Origin: Palsa-504 sp963839095
GTDB lineage: Bacteria > Actinomycetota > Actinomycetes > Streptosporangiales > Streptosporangiaceae
Assembly: GCA_963839095.1 (NCBI GenBank)
Contig: CAWIUF010000018.1
Location: 62,001 to 126,000, forward strand
DNA length: 64,000 nt
Direction of reading: 5' to 3'
Made by a program: the position numbers and the translations under genes. The first letter of the stretch is position 1; every line of letters starts with the position of its first letter. Under the pieces are notes generated by a model that had not been told where the DNA came from, searched no databases, and worked only from the letters and a program-made list of their open reading frames with translations. This document shows positions 16,329-26,684 of the stretch, in pieces.

Positions 16329-17750
16329 ATGACGGCGGAGAATAAGTACGACCGCAACCTGGCACCCACGATCTTCGTCCTGTTCGGGGCGACCGGGGAC
16401 CTGGCCAAGCGGATGGTCCTGCCGGCCTTCTACCGGCTGAGCCTGGAGGGCCTGCTGCCGCGGCAGTGGCTGCTGGTCGGCAACGGCCGCGGTGACGTGG
16501 CCCACGAGGACTTCCGCAAGCACGTGCACGACGTGCTCACCGAGTTCGGGCCGAAGCCGGAGCCGGCCCAGTGGAAGCCGTTCGCCGAACGGCTCTGGTT
16601 CGCCGGCGGCGGCTTCACCACCGACAGCCCCGGCAGCCTGCTCGACGATCTGGCCAAGGCGCGCACGGCGCTGGGCGGGGACCCGCAGCTCGTCCATTAC
16701 CTCGCGATCCCGCCGGTGGCGTTCGAGGAGACGACCAAGGCGCTCGGCCAGCACGGGCTGGTCAAGGACGCCCGGGTGGTCTACGAGAAGCCGTTCGGCA
16801 CCTCACCGCAGGCGTTCCGGGCGCTGGACAAGGTGGTCCACTCGGTCCTGGACGAGCAGCAGGTCTACCGGATCGACCACTTCCTGGGCAAGGAGGCGAC
16901 CCAGGACCTGCACACGCTCCGCTTCGCGAACGGCCTGTTCGCCGCGATGTGGGACCGCGAGCACGTGGAGTCGGTGCAGATCGACGTGCCGGAAAAGCTC
17001 GGCATCACCGATCGGTCGGTCTTCTACGACGCCACCGGCGCGGTCCTGGACATGGTGGTCACGCACCTGTTCCAGGTGGCCGCCGAGGTCGCGATGGAAC
17101 CGCCGGCCTCCCTGGACGCGATGGACCTGCAGGCCGCCCGGGAGAAGGTGATCTCCTGCTTCCGCGCGCTCGACCCGGCCGAAGTCGTGCTCGGCCAGTT
17201 CACGGGTTACCACGACGTACCCGGGGTGGCGGCGAAGTCGACCATGGACACCTACGTGGCGGCCCGGCTGTGGATCGACACCCCCCGCTGGCGCGACGTG
17301 CCGTTCTACCTGCGCACCGGCAAGCGGCTGGCGCAGAGCAAGCAGCGGGTCAGCCTGATCCTGCGCGAACCGCCGGGCCCGCTGGCCGGGAAGCTGCCCG
17401 CCGAGTCGAACGTGCTGTCGTTCTCCCTGGCCGGCGACGGCGAGATCGACCTGTCGCTGGTCGCCAAGAAGCCCGGCCCGGGCCTGGACCTGGACCGCGG
17501 CACCGCCGCGCTGCCGCTGTCCGGCCTGGCCGGCGCCAACCCGCTGCCGCCGTACGTACGGCTGATCCACGACGTCCTGACCGGCGATCGCTCCTTGTTC
17601 ACCCGCCCGGACGGGCTGGCCGCGGTGTGGAAGTCGGTCGGCCCGCTGCTGGAGAACCGGCCGAAGGTCGCTCCCTACGCCCCCGGTTCGTGGGGCCCGG
17701 CCGAGGCCCGCGAGCTCATCGCACCGGGGCGGTGGCTACTGGGACAGTGA
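16329..17750 (+). CDS. zwf: Glucose-6-phosphate 1-dehydrogenase
   Basis: A 473-residue enzyme catalysing the first step of the oxidative pentose-phosphate pathway. The coenzyme motif FGATGDLAKR is at the N-terminus; the active-site signature RIDHFLGKE (Asp-His pair and Lys) is near residue 180; KPFGTSPQAF and FYLRTGKRLAQ are further conserved segments. The open frame reaches back to 16074, but homology begins at the ATG at 16329. The gene is alone, not with opcA/tal/tkt as in the main actinobacterial zwf operon, so it may be a second isozyme. Its 3' end overlaps the convergent NTF2-like gene by 35 bp. Cytoplasmic. Confidence 0.95.
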   Translation: MTAENKYDRNLAPTIFVLFGATGDLAKRMVLPAFYRLSLEGLLPRQWLLVGNGRGDVAHEDFRKHVHDVLTEFGPKPEPAQWKPFAERLWFAGGGFTTDSPGSLLDDLAKARTALGGDPQLVHYLAIPPVAFEETTKALGQHGLVKDARVVYEKPFGTSPQAFRALDKVVHSVLDEQQVYRIDHFLGKEATQDLHTLRFANGLFAAMWDREHVESVQIDVPEKLGITDRSVFYDATGAVLDMVVTHLFQVAAEVAMEPPASLDAMDLQAAREKVISCFRALDPAEVVLGQFTGYHDVPGVAAKSTMDTYVAARLWIDTPRWRDVPFYLRTGKRLAQSKQRVSLILREPPGPLAGKLPAESNVLSFSLAGDGEIDLSLVAKKPGPGLDLDRGTAALPLSGLAGANPLPPYVRLIHDVLTGDRSLFTRPDGLAAVWKSVGPLLENRPKVAPYAPGSWGPAEARELIAPGRWLLGQ

Positions 17751-18192
17751 TGCCGAGCTGCGCCGTCAGGGTGGCGTGATCCCAGAGCACGCGCACGGAG
17801 CTGATCTTCATCCGGTGGAAGTCGACCACGGCGATGGCCAGCACCTCGGCCCGCCGGCAGGTCGGCTCGGCTCCGGGGAGCAGCCAGGGCAGCTCCCGGT
17901 CGTGGGTGAACGACACCGTCGTCTCCTCCACCAGCCGCCACCGGTCCACCGTCCGGGAGATCCGGTTCAGGGTCAGGTCGGCGGGCAGGTGCGGCAGGAC
18001 CTGTCCGGCGTAGAAGTGCTCGACGGCGGCCCGCCCCGACGCACCGGTCATGGCCGGCCGGTGCACGACCGACGGCTCGGCGGCCATCGGCGCGAGCGCC
18101 GCCGCCAGGTCGCGCCGCGCCAGCAGCGCCTCCCGGTGCGCGTCCCACGCCCCCTCCAGGTCCCGCATGAACTGGGCGATGGCGGTGGTCAC
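17716..18192 (-). CDS. SnoaL/NTF2-like domain protein
   Basis: A 158-residue protein with an NTF2-like cone-shaped fold suggested by the pattern AQFMRDLEGAWDAHREALLARRDLAAALAPMAAEPSVVHRPAMTG...AVEHFYAGQVLPHLPADL, then alternating strands (WRLVEETTVSFTHDRELPW; VLAIAVVDFHRMKISSVRVLWDHATL). Family members are hydrolases, isomerases or simple binding proteins, and nothing here reveals which. The GTG start at 18192 opens into a 140-bp gap. It converges on zwf with overlapping ends. Confidence 0.7.
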   Translation of the reverse strand: MTTAIAQFMRDLEGAWDAHREALLARRDLAAALAPMAAEPSVVHRPAMTGASGRAAVEHFYAGQVLPHLPADLTLNRISRTVDRWRLVEETTVSFTHDRELPWLLPGAEPTCRRAEVLAIAVVDFHRMKISSVRVLWDHATLTAQLGITVPVATAPVR

Positions 18193-18332
18193 CCTCCAGA
18201 CCTACCCATTCCACTGCCCCACTGCCGTCTCACCAGAAGACATTGACCCCGAACGGGTTCCGTCCCCGCCCCGCTCCCCCCACCGCGACGCGGTGTTGAC
18301 CTTCCCCCTCGGCCGGGGCCGATCATGATCTG

Positions 18333-19196
18333 GTGACGGATACCGAGCCCGGCGCGCTGCCGCCCGACAGCCATGTGCACAGCGAGTGGTCGTGGGACGC
18401 GCTGGCCGGATCGATGGAAGGCACCTGCCAGCGCGCGGTGGAGATCGGGCTGCCCGCGATCGCGTTCACCGAGCACGCCGACTTCACCGCGTGGTCGCTG
18501 TCGCCCAGCGACAGGATCCCTGCTGAGTGGCGCCACCTGGTCAGCGACGACGTGCTGACCCCGCCCGCGCTCGACCTGGGCGGCTACCAGGACTGCCTGC
18601 GTCACTGCCGGGAACGCTTCCTGGGCCTGCGCATCTTGTCCGGCGTCGAGCTGAGCGAACCCCACTGGCACCGCGGCCGGGCCGCGGCCCTGCTGCGCGA
18701 CGGCGGCTTCGACCGGGTCCTGGCCTCCGTGCACTCCGCGCCGTCGGGTAGCGGCTTCACCGAGATCTCAGGCCGCCTGCGCGATCAGGTCCCGGCCCAG
18801 GTCCTGCGCGACTACCTGGCCGAAGCCGCCGCGCTGATCAGCGGATTCGACGCTTTCGAGGTCCTCGCCCACATCGACTACCCGGTCCGCTACTGGCCGC
18901 GAGACGCCAGGCCCTTCGACCCGCGCGAGTTCCAGGATGAGTACCGGCACGTGCTGCGGATTCTGGCCAGCGCCGGGAAAATCCTCGAAGTCAATACCAG
19001 GGTGCCGCTGCATCCGCAGATACTCACCTGGTGGCGGCAAGAAGGCGGCCAGGCCATTACCTTCGCCAGTGACGCCCACGACCCAGCCGCCCTGGCGGCC
19101 GGCTTCACCGACGCCGCGCACCTGGCCGAGGCGGCAGGCTTCGCTCCCGGCCGCGACCCTTACAGCCCCTGGGGCCGCAACCCGTTCCCCACCTGA
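18333..19196 (+). CDS. PHP-domain phosphoesterase (histidinol-phosphatase-like)
   Basis: A 287-residue PHP metallohydrolase. Metal ligands are visible in order: DSHVHSEWSWDA, FTEHADFTAW, GVELSEPHW (Glu), LASVHSA, LAHIDYPVRYWP and ASDAHDP near the C-terminus, giving the usual trinuclear site. The closest named relatives are histidinol-phosphate phosphatases, but many PHP proteins act on nucleotides or sugar phosphates and no his genes are nearby. The start is a GTG at 18333. The gene is monocistronic; 200 bp without genes follow. Confidence 0.87.
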   Translation: MTDTEPGALPPDSHVHSEWSWDALAGSMEGTCQRAVEIGLPAIAFTEHADFTAWSLSPSDRIPAEWRHLVSDDVLTPPALDLGGYQDCLRHCRERFLGLRILSGVELSEPHWHRGRAAALLRDGGFDRVLASVHSAPSGSGFTEISGRLRDQVPAQVLRDYLAEAAALISGFDAFEVLAHIDYPVRYWPRDARPFDPREFQDEYRHVLRILASAGKILEVNTRVPLHPQILTWWRQEGGQAITFASDAHDPAALAAGFTDAAHLAEAAGFAPGRDPYSPWGRNPFPT

Positions 19197-19390
19197 CCTC
19201 CGGCATCATCAACCTCTTTTCAAACACATGCACCATTTCGGCGACATGGGCACGGACGTCTGCGAATTGTCATAGGGGCCCTGTAAGGTCGAACTAAGAA
19301 TCTACAGACGGCTCTGGGGTTGCTGCTCCGGGGCTGAAAGAACCAGTGAGTAAAGGACGGCCGCCAGGACAGATCCCCGCCGCACCCCGG

Positions 19391-19400
19391 AAGGAGGTGA
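19391..19400 (+). promoter_or_regulatory. Perfect Shine-Dalgarno sequence
   Basis: AAGGAGGTGA is fully complementary to the 3' end of 16S rRNA and lies five bases before the ATG at 19406. It fixes the start of the DUF222-HNH gene against the longer open frame from 19346 and predicts strong initiation. Confidence 0.85.
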
Positions 19401-19405
19401 CCCCG

Positions 19406-20932
19406 ATGGGTACCGTTCCGGCATTCGCCAGCGTCAGCGAGGCGATGGAGATGGTGCGGGCCGGGCTGGCCTTCGTCGCCGCCGCCGACGCGACCGAGCT
19501 GACGGCGGAGGAGCAGGCGGAAACCCTGCGATCACTGGAGCGGGCGAACTCGGCGGTCACGGCGGCGCGGACCTCGGTACTCGGGGCGTTCACCACCGGG
19601 AAGGGCTATGCCGCGGATGCGGACTACAGTCCGCGGGCGTGGCTGATGCACCAGACCGGCATCACCAGGGGGGCCGCCGTCGCCTACACCGCGTGGGTGA
19701 AGCGGGCCACCCGGCACCAGGAGCTCTACGCGGCGATGGCCGCAGAAGACCTCTCCGAGTCCTGCGCCCGGACCATGGCCACGTGGACGGACAAGCTCCC
19801 GCCGGACGAGCGGCACGAAGCTGACAAGATCCTGGCGGCCGAGGCGAAGGCGGGGATGGGGCTGCGGGACCTGGCCGGGCTGGCCGCGGAGATCTTGGCC
19901 CGGTGCCGTCCGGACGAGCCGGACCAGGACCCGGGTCAGGATTTCGATGACCGGTCCGTCAAGGTCCAGACGACGTTCCAGGGTGCCGGGGTCATCCACG
20001 GGGACCTCACCCCCGAGTGCGCCAGCATCGTCGGCGCGGTGCTCGACGCGCTGGCGGCCCCGGCCGGAGCCGGGGATGAGCGGACTAAGGAGCAGCGGTA
20101 CCACGACGCGCTTGCCGAGGCGATGCGGCGGCTGGTGGCCGGGGGGCTGCTGCCGGAGCGGGCCGGGCAGCCGGTCAAGGCGCTGGTTCACATCTCGCTG
20201 GCTGACCTGGTCCGGCTGGACGGCTCTCCGGCGCTGGCGCAGGAGTGGATCGCCGAGGTGCGGGCCCGGTGGGCCGCGCACCGGGCGGCCGCGTCCGAGA
20301 CCGGCAGCGACGGCGGCGCCTGGCTGGACGGGAAAGCCGCCGAGGCAGCCGCCTGCGACGCGTCCCTGACCCCGGTCGTGACCGGCGACGTCGACCCGGG
20401 CGTCCTGGAGGAGCTGGTCCGGCTGTGCGTGCACCTGGACCGGCTCCGCCGCGACGGCGCTCCCGGCACCCCGGCCGAACCGGGGCCGAGCCTGCGGGAG
20501 GTACTGGAGCAGCAGGTCATCGGCTCGGCCGTGGCCCTGCTATCCGGCCCCGGCGGCCTGGCGGGGTTCCTGCGCCGCCGGCAGCTCGGCGCCCGCCTGG
20601 CCGGCCCCAGCCTGCCCCTCGACGTCGGCGTCAGCACCGACATCCCGGCCGCGATCCGCCGGGCCGTGATCGAGCGGGACCAGTACTGCCGGTTCCCCGG
20701 CGGCTGCGACCAGCCCGCCTCCGGGTGCGAAGTCCACCACCTCACCCACAAGGCCGACGGCGGCAAGACATCAGTGCAGGACTGCATACTGTTCTGCACC
20801 TTCCACCACCAGGTCGTCATCCACCGCTGGGGCTGGACCGTCATCCTCAACCCCGACGGCACCACCACCGCCTGGAACAAGGACAGAACCAAGATCCTCC
20901 CCAGCCACAGCCCACCCGCCCGAGCCGGGTGA
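19406..20932 (+). CDS. DUF222 / HNH endonuclease protein (13E12-type)
   Basis: A 508-residue protein of the actinobacterial 13E12 family. The helical DUF222 region occupies residues 1-350, with SPRAWLMHQTGITRGAA and the GAGVIHGDLTPECASIVGAVLDAL block. It is followed by a C-terminal HNH nuclease: RRAVIERDQYCRFPGGCDQP, CEVHHLTHKADGG, LFCTFHHQVVIHRWGW, in which paired Cys and His residues bind the structural zinc and the second His pair forms the active site. Members occur in many copies per genome and are often tied to repeat elements; I saw no terminal repeats here. The start is fixed by a perfect Shine-Dalgarno site. Confidence 0.9.
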   Translation: MGTVPAFASVSEAMEMVRAGLAFVAAADATELTAEEQAETLRSLERANSAVTAARTSVLGAFTTGKGYAADADYSPRAWLMHQTGITRGAAVAYTAWVKRATRHQELYAAMAAEDLSESCARTMATWTDKLPPDERHEADKILAAEAKAGMGLRDLAGLAAEILARCRPDEPDQDPGQDFDDRSVKVQTTFQGAGVIHGDLTPECASIVGAVLDALAAPAGAGDERTKEQRYHDALAEAMRRLVAGGLLPERAGQPVKALVHISLADLVRLDGSPALAQEWIAEVRARWAAHRAAASETGSDGGAWLDGKAAEAAACDASLTPVVTGDVDPGVLEELVRLCVHLDRLRRDGAPGTPAEPGPSLREVLEQQVIGSAVALLSGPGGLAGFLRRRQLGARLAGPSLPLDVGVSTDIPAAIRRAVIERDQYCRFPGGCDQPASGCEVHHLTHKADGGKTSVQDCILFCTFHHQVVIHRWGWTVILNPDGTTTAWNKDRTKILPSHSPPARAG

Positions 20933-20962
20933 CGCACCGGCACGTTCTCGTCTACGGGCGGA

Positions 20963-23900
20963 ATGTCGGAACCCCCAGGTAGCGTGGGGCGCGTGCTCGA
21001 GTCGTTCCATCCCGCCGTGCGCCGCTGGTTCGAGGGCCGCTTTCCCGATGGGCCGACCGAGCCGCAGGCCGGCGGGTGGCGGGAGATCGCAGCCGGGCGC
21101 CACACGCTGATCGCGGCGCCGACCGGCTCGGGCAAGACGCTGGCGGCCTTCCTGGTCTGCATCGACCGCTTCTACCGTGACCGGGACCAGAGCTGCGCCC
21201 ACGACCTGTTCTGCGGGCACGATGTCCAGGCCGATGCCGAGGCCGCCGAACGCAGGCGGACAGCGCCAGCGGAACGAGAAGCGGCCGCAGCCGGTGCGAG
21301 CGGGCCGCAGGTCGTGTACGTGTCGCCGCTGAAGGCGCTGGCCACCGACATCCAGCAGAACCTGGAGGCGCCGCTGGCCGGGATCGCCGCGGCCGCCGCC
21401 CAGCTCGGGCTGGCCGCGCCGGACATCCGGGTCGCGGTCCGGACCGGTGACACGGTCGCGGCCGAGCGGGCCGCCATGCTCAAGCGGCCGCCGGACATCC
21501 TGATCACCACGCCGGAGTCGCTCTACCTCATGGTGACGGCCGAGCGGAGCCGGTCCATGCTGCGCAGCGTGCGCACCGTCATCGTGGACGAGATCCACGC
21601 GGTCGCGTCGAACAAGCGAGGCTCCCACCTGGCCCTGACCCTGGAACGACTGGCCCACGTGGCGGAGCAGCCGGTCCAGCGGGTCGGCCTGTCCGCCACC
21701 CAGCGGCCGATCGAGACGGTGGCCCGGCTGCTGGTCGGGGCCGGACCGGACCGCGACCACCCGGACGGGACGCCGCGCTGCGCGATCGTGGACTCCGGGC
21801 ACCGCCGGCGGCTGGACCTGGCCCTGGAGATGCCCGACGACGAACTCGGCGCGGTCCCCACCACGGATCAGATGGCGCAGATCCTGGACCTGATCGCGGC
21901 CCACGTCACCAGCCACCGGACCACCCTGGTCTTCGTCAACACCAGGAGCATGGCCGAGCGGGTCGCCCACCAGCTCGGCGAACGGCTCGGCGAGGAACTC
22001 GGGGAAAACGTCGCCGCGCACCACGGGTCGCTGTCGCGGGGCCGCCGGCAGCGGGTCGAGGCCCGGCTGCGGGCCGGGGACCTGCGGGCCCTGGTGGCCA
22101 CGGCCTCGCTCGAGCTCGGCATCGACATCGGGCCGGTCGAGCTGGTCTGCCAGATCGGCTCGCCGCGCAGCTTCGCCACCTTCCTGCAGCGGGTCGGCCG
22201 GTCCAACCACACCAGGACCGGGACGCCGTCCGGCCGGATCTACCCGACCACCCGGGACGAGCTGGTGGAATGCGCCGCGCTGCTGCGCGGCGTGCGCCGC
22301 GGCCAGCTGGACGCCCTGGTCGTGCCGGAACAGCCGCTGGACATCCTGGCGCAGCAGATGGTGGCCGAGTCGGCCGCCGAGCCGTGGGCCGAGGACGAGC
22401 TGCTCGGCCTGGCCCGGCAGGCGGCGCCGTTCCGCGACCTGTCCGGCGCGGACTTCGAGGACATCACCGACCTGCTGGCCGAGGGCATCCGCACCGGCCG
22501 CGGCCGCCGCGCCTACTACCTGCACCGCGACCAGGTGAACGGCACCGTCAAGGGCCGCCGGGGCGCCCGGCTGGCCGCGCTGACCTCGGGCGGGGCCATC
22601 CCCGAGCTCGGCGACTTCCGGGTCGTGGCCGAGCCGGACGAGGTCCAGATCGGCACCGTCCACGAGGAGTGGGCGGTGGAGAGCCTGGCCGGGCGACGTC
22701 TTCCTGCTCGGTACCCACTCCTGGCGGATCAGCCGGGTGGAGCCGGGCACGGTCCGGGTGACCGACGCGCACGGCGCGCCGCCCTCGGTGCCGCACTGGC
22801 AGGGCGAGGCGCCCGGGCGCACCCGGGAGCTGTCCGAGGAGGTCTCGGCGCTGCGGCAGGCGGTCGCCGACCGGGAGCCGGCGCAGGCCCGGGCCTGGCT
22901 CGAGCAGGAATGCGGGATCGGCCGGGCCGCGGCCGAGATCATCGTGGCCTACCTGCGGGCCGGGCTGGCCGCGCTCGGGGCGCTGCCGACCATGAACCAG
23001 ATCATCCTGGAGCGCTTCTTCGACGAGGCGGGCGGGATGCAGCTGGTCGGGCACGCGCCCTTCGGCGCCCGGGTGAACCGCGCGTTCGGGCTGGCCCTGC
23101 GCAAGCGGTTCTGTGTCACCTTCGACTTCGAGCTGCAGGCGGCGGCCAGCGACAACGCCATCTTGCTGTCGCTCGGGCCGCAGCACAGCTTCCCGCTCGA
23201 GCAGGTGCCGAAGTTCCTGGTGTCCAAGACCGTCGAGCAGGTGGTCCGCCAGGCGGTGCTGACCGCGCCGCTGTTCGCCGCGCGCTGGCGCTGGAACCTG
23301 AACACCTCGCTGACCATCCTGCGGATGCGCGGCGGCCGGAAGAACCCGCCCGCCATCCAGCGGATGGAGGCCGACGACCTGATGGCGGCGATCTTCCCGG
23401 TGCTGGCCGCGTGCCAGGAGAACGTGGCGCCCGGGCCGATGGAGATCCCCGACCACCCGCTGGTCCGGCAGACGCTGGAGGACTGCCTGCACGAGGCGAT
23501 GGACATCGACGGGCTGCGGGAGCTAGTGGCCGGCATCGAGGCGGGCCGGATCACCGTCATCACCCGGGACACCGTCGAGCCCTCGGTGCTGGCTCACGAG
23601 ATCCTGAACGGCCCGCCGTTCACCTACCTGGACGACGAGGACGAGGCCGGGAACCGGCGCAGCCGCCAGGTGAAGGTGCCCCGCGGCCTGCCGGTGGAGG
23701 CCCGCGACCTGGCCCGGCTCGACCCCGGCGCGATCGACCGGGTCAGTGACGAGCTCCGGCCGCGGCCACGGGACGCGGACGAGCTGCACGACCTGCTGAT
23801 GACGTTGTACGTGACCAGGCCGACAGACGCGTGGGCCGGGTGGTTCGACGAGCTGGCGGCGGCCGGGCGGGCGGCCCGGCTGCCGGGCGGCGAATGGTGT

Positions 23901-25367
23901 GCGGCCGAACGGGTGCCGCTCCTCGTCGACCTGTATCCCGCCGCCAAGACGATAGCGACCGCGCGGCCAGTACGGGTCAAGCCGATGGAACCGGAAGCGG
24001 TGGCGGCCGAGATGATGCGCGGGCACCTGGACGTATCGGGGCCGCGCACCGCGGAGCAGCTGGCCGGGGCGACCGCGCTCACGGTCTCCGCCGTGAACAT
24101 GGCCCTGCTCCAGCTGGAGAACGAGGGGTTCGCGCTGCGCGGCCGGTTCACCGGGACGGCGGAAGAGTTCTGCGCCCGGCGGGTGCTGACCCGGATCCAT
24201 GCCTACACCCGGCAGCGCAAGCGGCGCGAGGTCGAGCCGGTCACCGCCCGGGACTTCATCCGGTTCCTGCTGCGCTGGCAGCACGTCACCCCGGACACCC
24301 AGCGGGAGGGCAGCCGCGGCGTGCTCGCCGTGGTGGAGCAGCTGCAGGGGTTCGAGCTGGCCGCCGGGGCGTGGGAGAAGGAGATCTTCCCGGCCCGGGT
24401 GACCGGGTACCGCCGGGAGTGGCTGGACGAGGTGTGCCTGGACGGCGGCGTCGCCTGGGGCCGCCTGTCGATCAGGGACGACGCGGCGAAAGACGATCCC
24501 GACGAGCCCCGGCGCAGCGGCACGCCGTCCCGGGCCACGCCGATCACCATGACGATCAGGGACGATCTCCCCTGGCTGCTGTGCGCGGCCCGGGGCGACC
24601 GCCGTCCCGCCGACCCCGGTCCGGGCGCCACCGCCGACGTGCTGGACGCGCTGCGCCAGCGCGGCGCGCTGTTCCCGCACGACCTGGGGAGCCTGACCGG
24701 ACGGCTGCCGTCCCAGGTCGAGGAGGCGCTGTGGGACGGCGTCGCCCGCGGCCTGATCACGGCGGACGGCTTCCGCGCGGTCCGGTCGCTGTTCGCCCGC
24801 CGGGTGGCGGCGCAGGCCACCACCGGGTCCACGTTCACCAGCCCCCGGCTCCGTCGCGCCAGCCAGCGCGTCGCTCAGCGCGGCGCCCTCACGGCGCGGG
24901 CGGCCGGGCGCTGGTCGCTGCTGCCCGAGCCCGCCGCCGACTGCGACCCGGACGACCTGGCCGAGGCGGTCGCCGAGCAGCTGACCGCGCGCTGGGGCGT
25001 GGTGTTCCGTGACCTGATGGCCCGGGAGAACCTCGCCGTGCCCTGGCGCGAGGTGCTCTGGGCGCTGCGCCGGATGGAGGCCCGCGGCACGGTCAGCGGC
25101 GGCCGGTTCGTGCACGGGTTCAGCGGCGAGCAGTTCGCCCACCCCGACGCGGTCGGCCCGCTGCGCGAAATAAGGAAGCGACCGATGACCGGGGAGACGG
25201 TTACGCTGTCCGGGGCCGACCCGCTGAACCTGGCCGGGATCGTGCTCCCCGGCTCGCGCGTCCCCGCGTTGCGGACCAATTCCGTGACCTACGTCGACGG
25301 TGCCCTCAAGGACGGCGACCGCAAATCCCTGGAGGAACAGCAGTGGACGGCCACCGGCACGCGATAA
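20963..25367 (+). CDS. lhr: ATP-dependent helicase Lhr (frameshifted)
   Basis: A superfamily-2 DNA helicase of about 1,467 residues, full-length Lhr. Motif I is APTGSGKTLAAFL, motif II VIVDEIHAV (DEIH), motif III GLSATQRP, motif V/VI ELGIDIGPVELVCQIGSPRSFATFLQRVGRSNHT. A G insertion near 22690-22696 shifts frame between GTVHEEWAVESLAG and DVFLLGTHSWRISRVEPG; the remainder (winged helix, beta-barrel and Lhr-specific C-terminal domain, ending ADPLNLAGIVLPG...) is intact in the second frame to 25367. Lhr unwinds 3' to 5' and is linked to DNA repair in mycobacteria. An Asp/Cys-rich insert after motif I (SCAHDLFCGHDVQADAEAAER) is unusual. The 3' end overlaps the next gene's GTG by 25 bp. Confidence 0.93.
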
Positions 25368-26148
25368 CCAGCGGCGACGGCACCGGGATCGGCCTGCTGA
25401 CGGCCGGGGACGGCCCGCCGCTGCTGCTGGTCCACGGCGGCATGGGCTGCATCGAGAGCTGGGAGGCACTGTGGGAACCGCTGACCAGCCGCTGGCGGGT
25501 GACCGCCATGGACCGGCGCGGGCGCGGCACCAGCATCGATGCGGGGCCCAGCGACACGGGGCCCTATGACCTCAGCCGGGAGTTCGAGGACGTCGCGGCG
25601 GTAGCGGCCAGCATGGCCGACGGAGACCCGGTCGACGTGTTCGGGCACAGCTACGGCGCGGTCTGCGCGCTGGGCGCGGCGGCCGCACGGGCGCACCGGT
25701 ACGGCGGCTGGCCCTGTACGAGCCGCCGGGACCGCCGACCGTCCCGGCCGAGTGGCGGGAACGCGTGCTGCCCATGATCGCGGCGGGCCAGCCCGGGCGG
25801 GCCATGATGACCTTCCTGACCGAGATCATCGGCCTGTCGGCCGAGGAGGTCGCCGCGATGCGGGACGTCCCGCGCGGCTACGACGTGATGCCGATCGTGT
25901 CCGCCACCATGCCCCGGGAAAGCGAAGCGCTGAGCACCGTGGACCTGAAGGCGCTGGCCGCCAAGGTCGAGATCCCGGTGCTGCTGCTCCTCGGCTCGGC
26001 CAGCCCGGCCTGGGCACAGGATCTCACCACCGAGGTAGCCGGGGCGCTCACGCACAAGACCCTGGCCGTACTGGACGGCCAGGGTCATGACGCGATCAAT
26101 CAGGCGCCGGAGCTGCTGGTGACTCGGCTAGCAGAGTTCTTCAGCTAG
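25343..26148 (+). CDS. Alpha/beta hydrolase (frameshifted)
   Basis: An alpha/beta-hydrolase fold protein of about 268 residues: LLLVHGGMGCIESWEAL (oxyanion), MDRRGRGTS, nucleophile elbow VFGHSYGAVCALGAA. A missing G near 25700 in the CGGTACGGCGG stretch breaks the frame; restored, it reads HRVRRLALYEPPGPPTVPAEWRERVLPM and so on. The catalytic His is in LDGQGHDAINQAPE near the end. The acid position, usually Asp/Glu in an LLLGS-D/E-SP motif, reads LLLGSASPAW, so the triad may be incomplete. The GTG start lies inside the lhr tail, implying coupling. Substrate unknown. Confidence 0.82.
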
Positions 26149-26166
26149 CCGCGTTCTTCAGCTAGC
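26136..26166. repeat. Short direct repeat at the hydrolase stop codon
   Basis: GTTCTTCAGCTAGC occurs at 26136-26149 and again at 26153-26166, so the last codons and the stop of the hydrolase are duplicated just downstream. It resembles a small slippage duplication, as at 2722-2799. Confidence 0.8.
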
Positions 26167-26174
26167 TGCCGTGC

Positions 26175-26684
26175 TCAGCTCGCGTCCGCGCGGTGCGGGA
26201 GCTTCCAGCCCGGGCGGACGAAGTGGCAGGTGTACCCGTTCGGGTAGTGCTGCAGGTAGTCCTGGTGCTCGGGCTCGGCCTCCCAGAACGGGCCGGCCGC
26301 GGTCACCTCGGTGACGACCTTGCCCGGCCACAGGCCGGACGCGTCGACGTCGGCGATGGTGTCCTCGGCGACCTTCTTCTGCTCGTCGCTCGTGTAGAAG
26401 ATGGCCGACCGGTAGCTGTCGCCGATGTCGTTGCCCTGCCGGTTCTTCGTCGACGGGTCGTGGATCTGGAAGAAGAACTCCAGCAGGTCCCGGTAGGAGA
26501 TCTTCTCCGGGTCGAAGACGATCTCCAGGGCCTCGGCGTGGCCGCGGTGGTTCCGGTAGGTGGCGTTGGGTACGTCGCCGCCGGTGTAACCGGTCCGGGT
26601 CGAGATAACCCCGGGGAGCTTGCGGACGAGTTCCTGCACGCCCCAGAAGCAGCCGCCCGCCAGGATCGCCTTTTCGGTGCTCAT
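26175..26684 (-). CDS. msrA: Peptide-methionine (S)-S-oxide reductase
   Basis: A 169-residue MsrA that repairs the S-epimer of methionine sulfoxide in proteins, using thioredoxin. The catalytic motif GGCFWGVQELVRKLPGV has the nucleophilic Cys near residue 12; TGYTGGDVPNATYRNH and IHDPSTKNRQGNDIGDSYRSAIFY are family signatures. The second Cys in NGYTCHFVRPGWK is in the region of the recycling cysteine. The ATG overlaps the msrB stop (ATGA), so the pair is one operon. A longer open frame to 26748 runs into msrB and is not used. Confidence 0.96.
   Translation of the reverse strand: MSTEKAILAGGCFWGVQELVRKLPGVISTRTGYTGGDVPNATYRNHRGHAEALEIVFDPEKISYRDLLEFFFQIHDPSTKNRQGNDIGDSYRSAIFYTSDEQKKVAEDTIADVDASGLWPGKVVTEVTAAGPFWEAEPEHQDYLQHYPNGYTCHFVRPGWKLPHRADAS

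Noticed and set aside
19197..19405. Possible insertion-sequence end before the DUF222-HNH gene
   Set aside because: No terminal inverted repeats or target-site duplication could be found around 19200-20940, so the gene is not called a mobile element.
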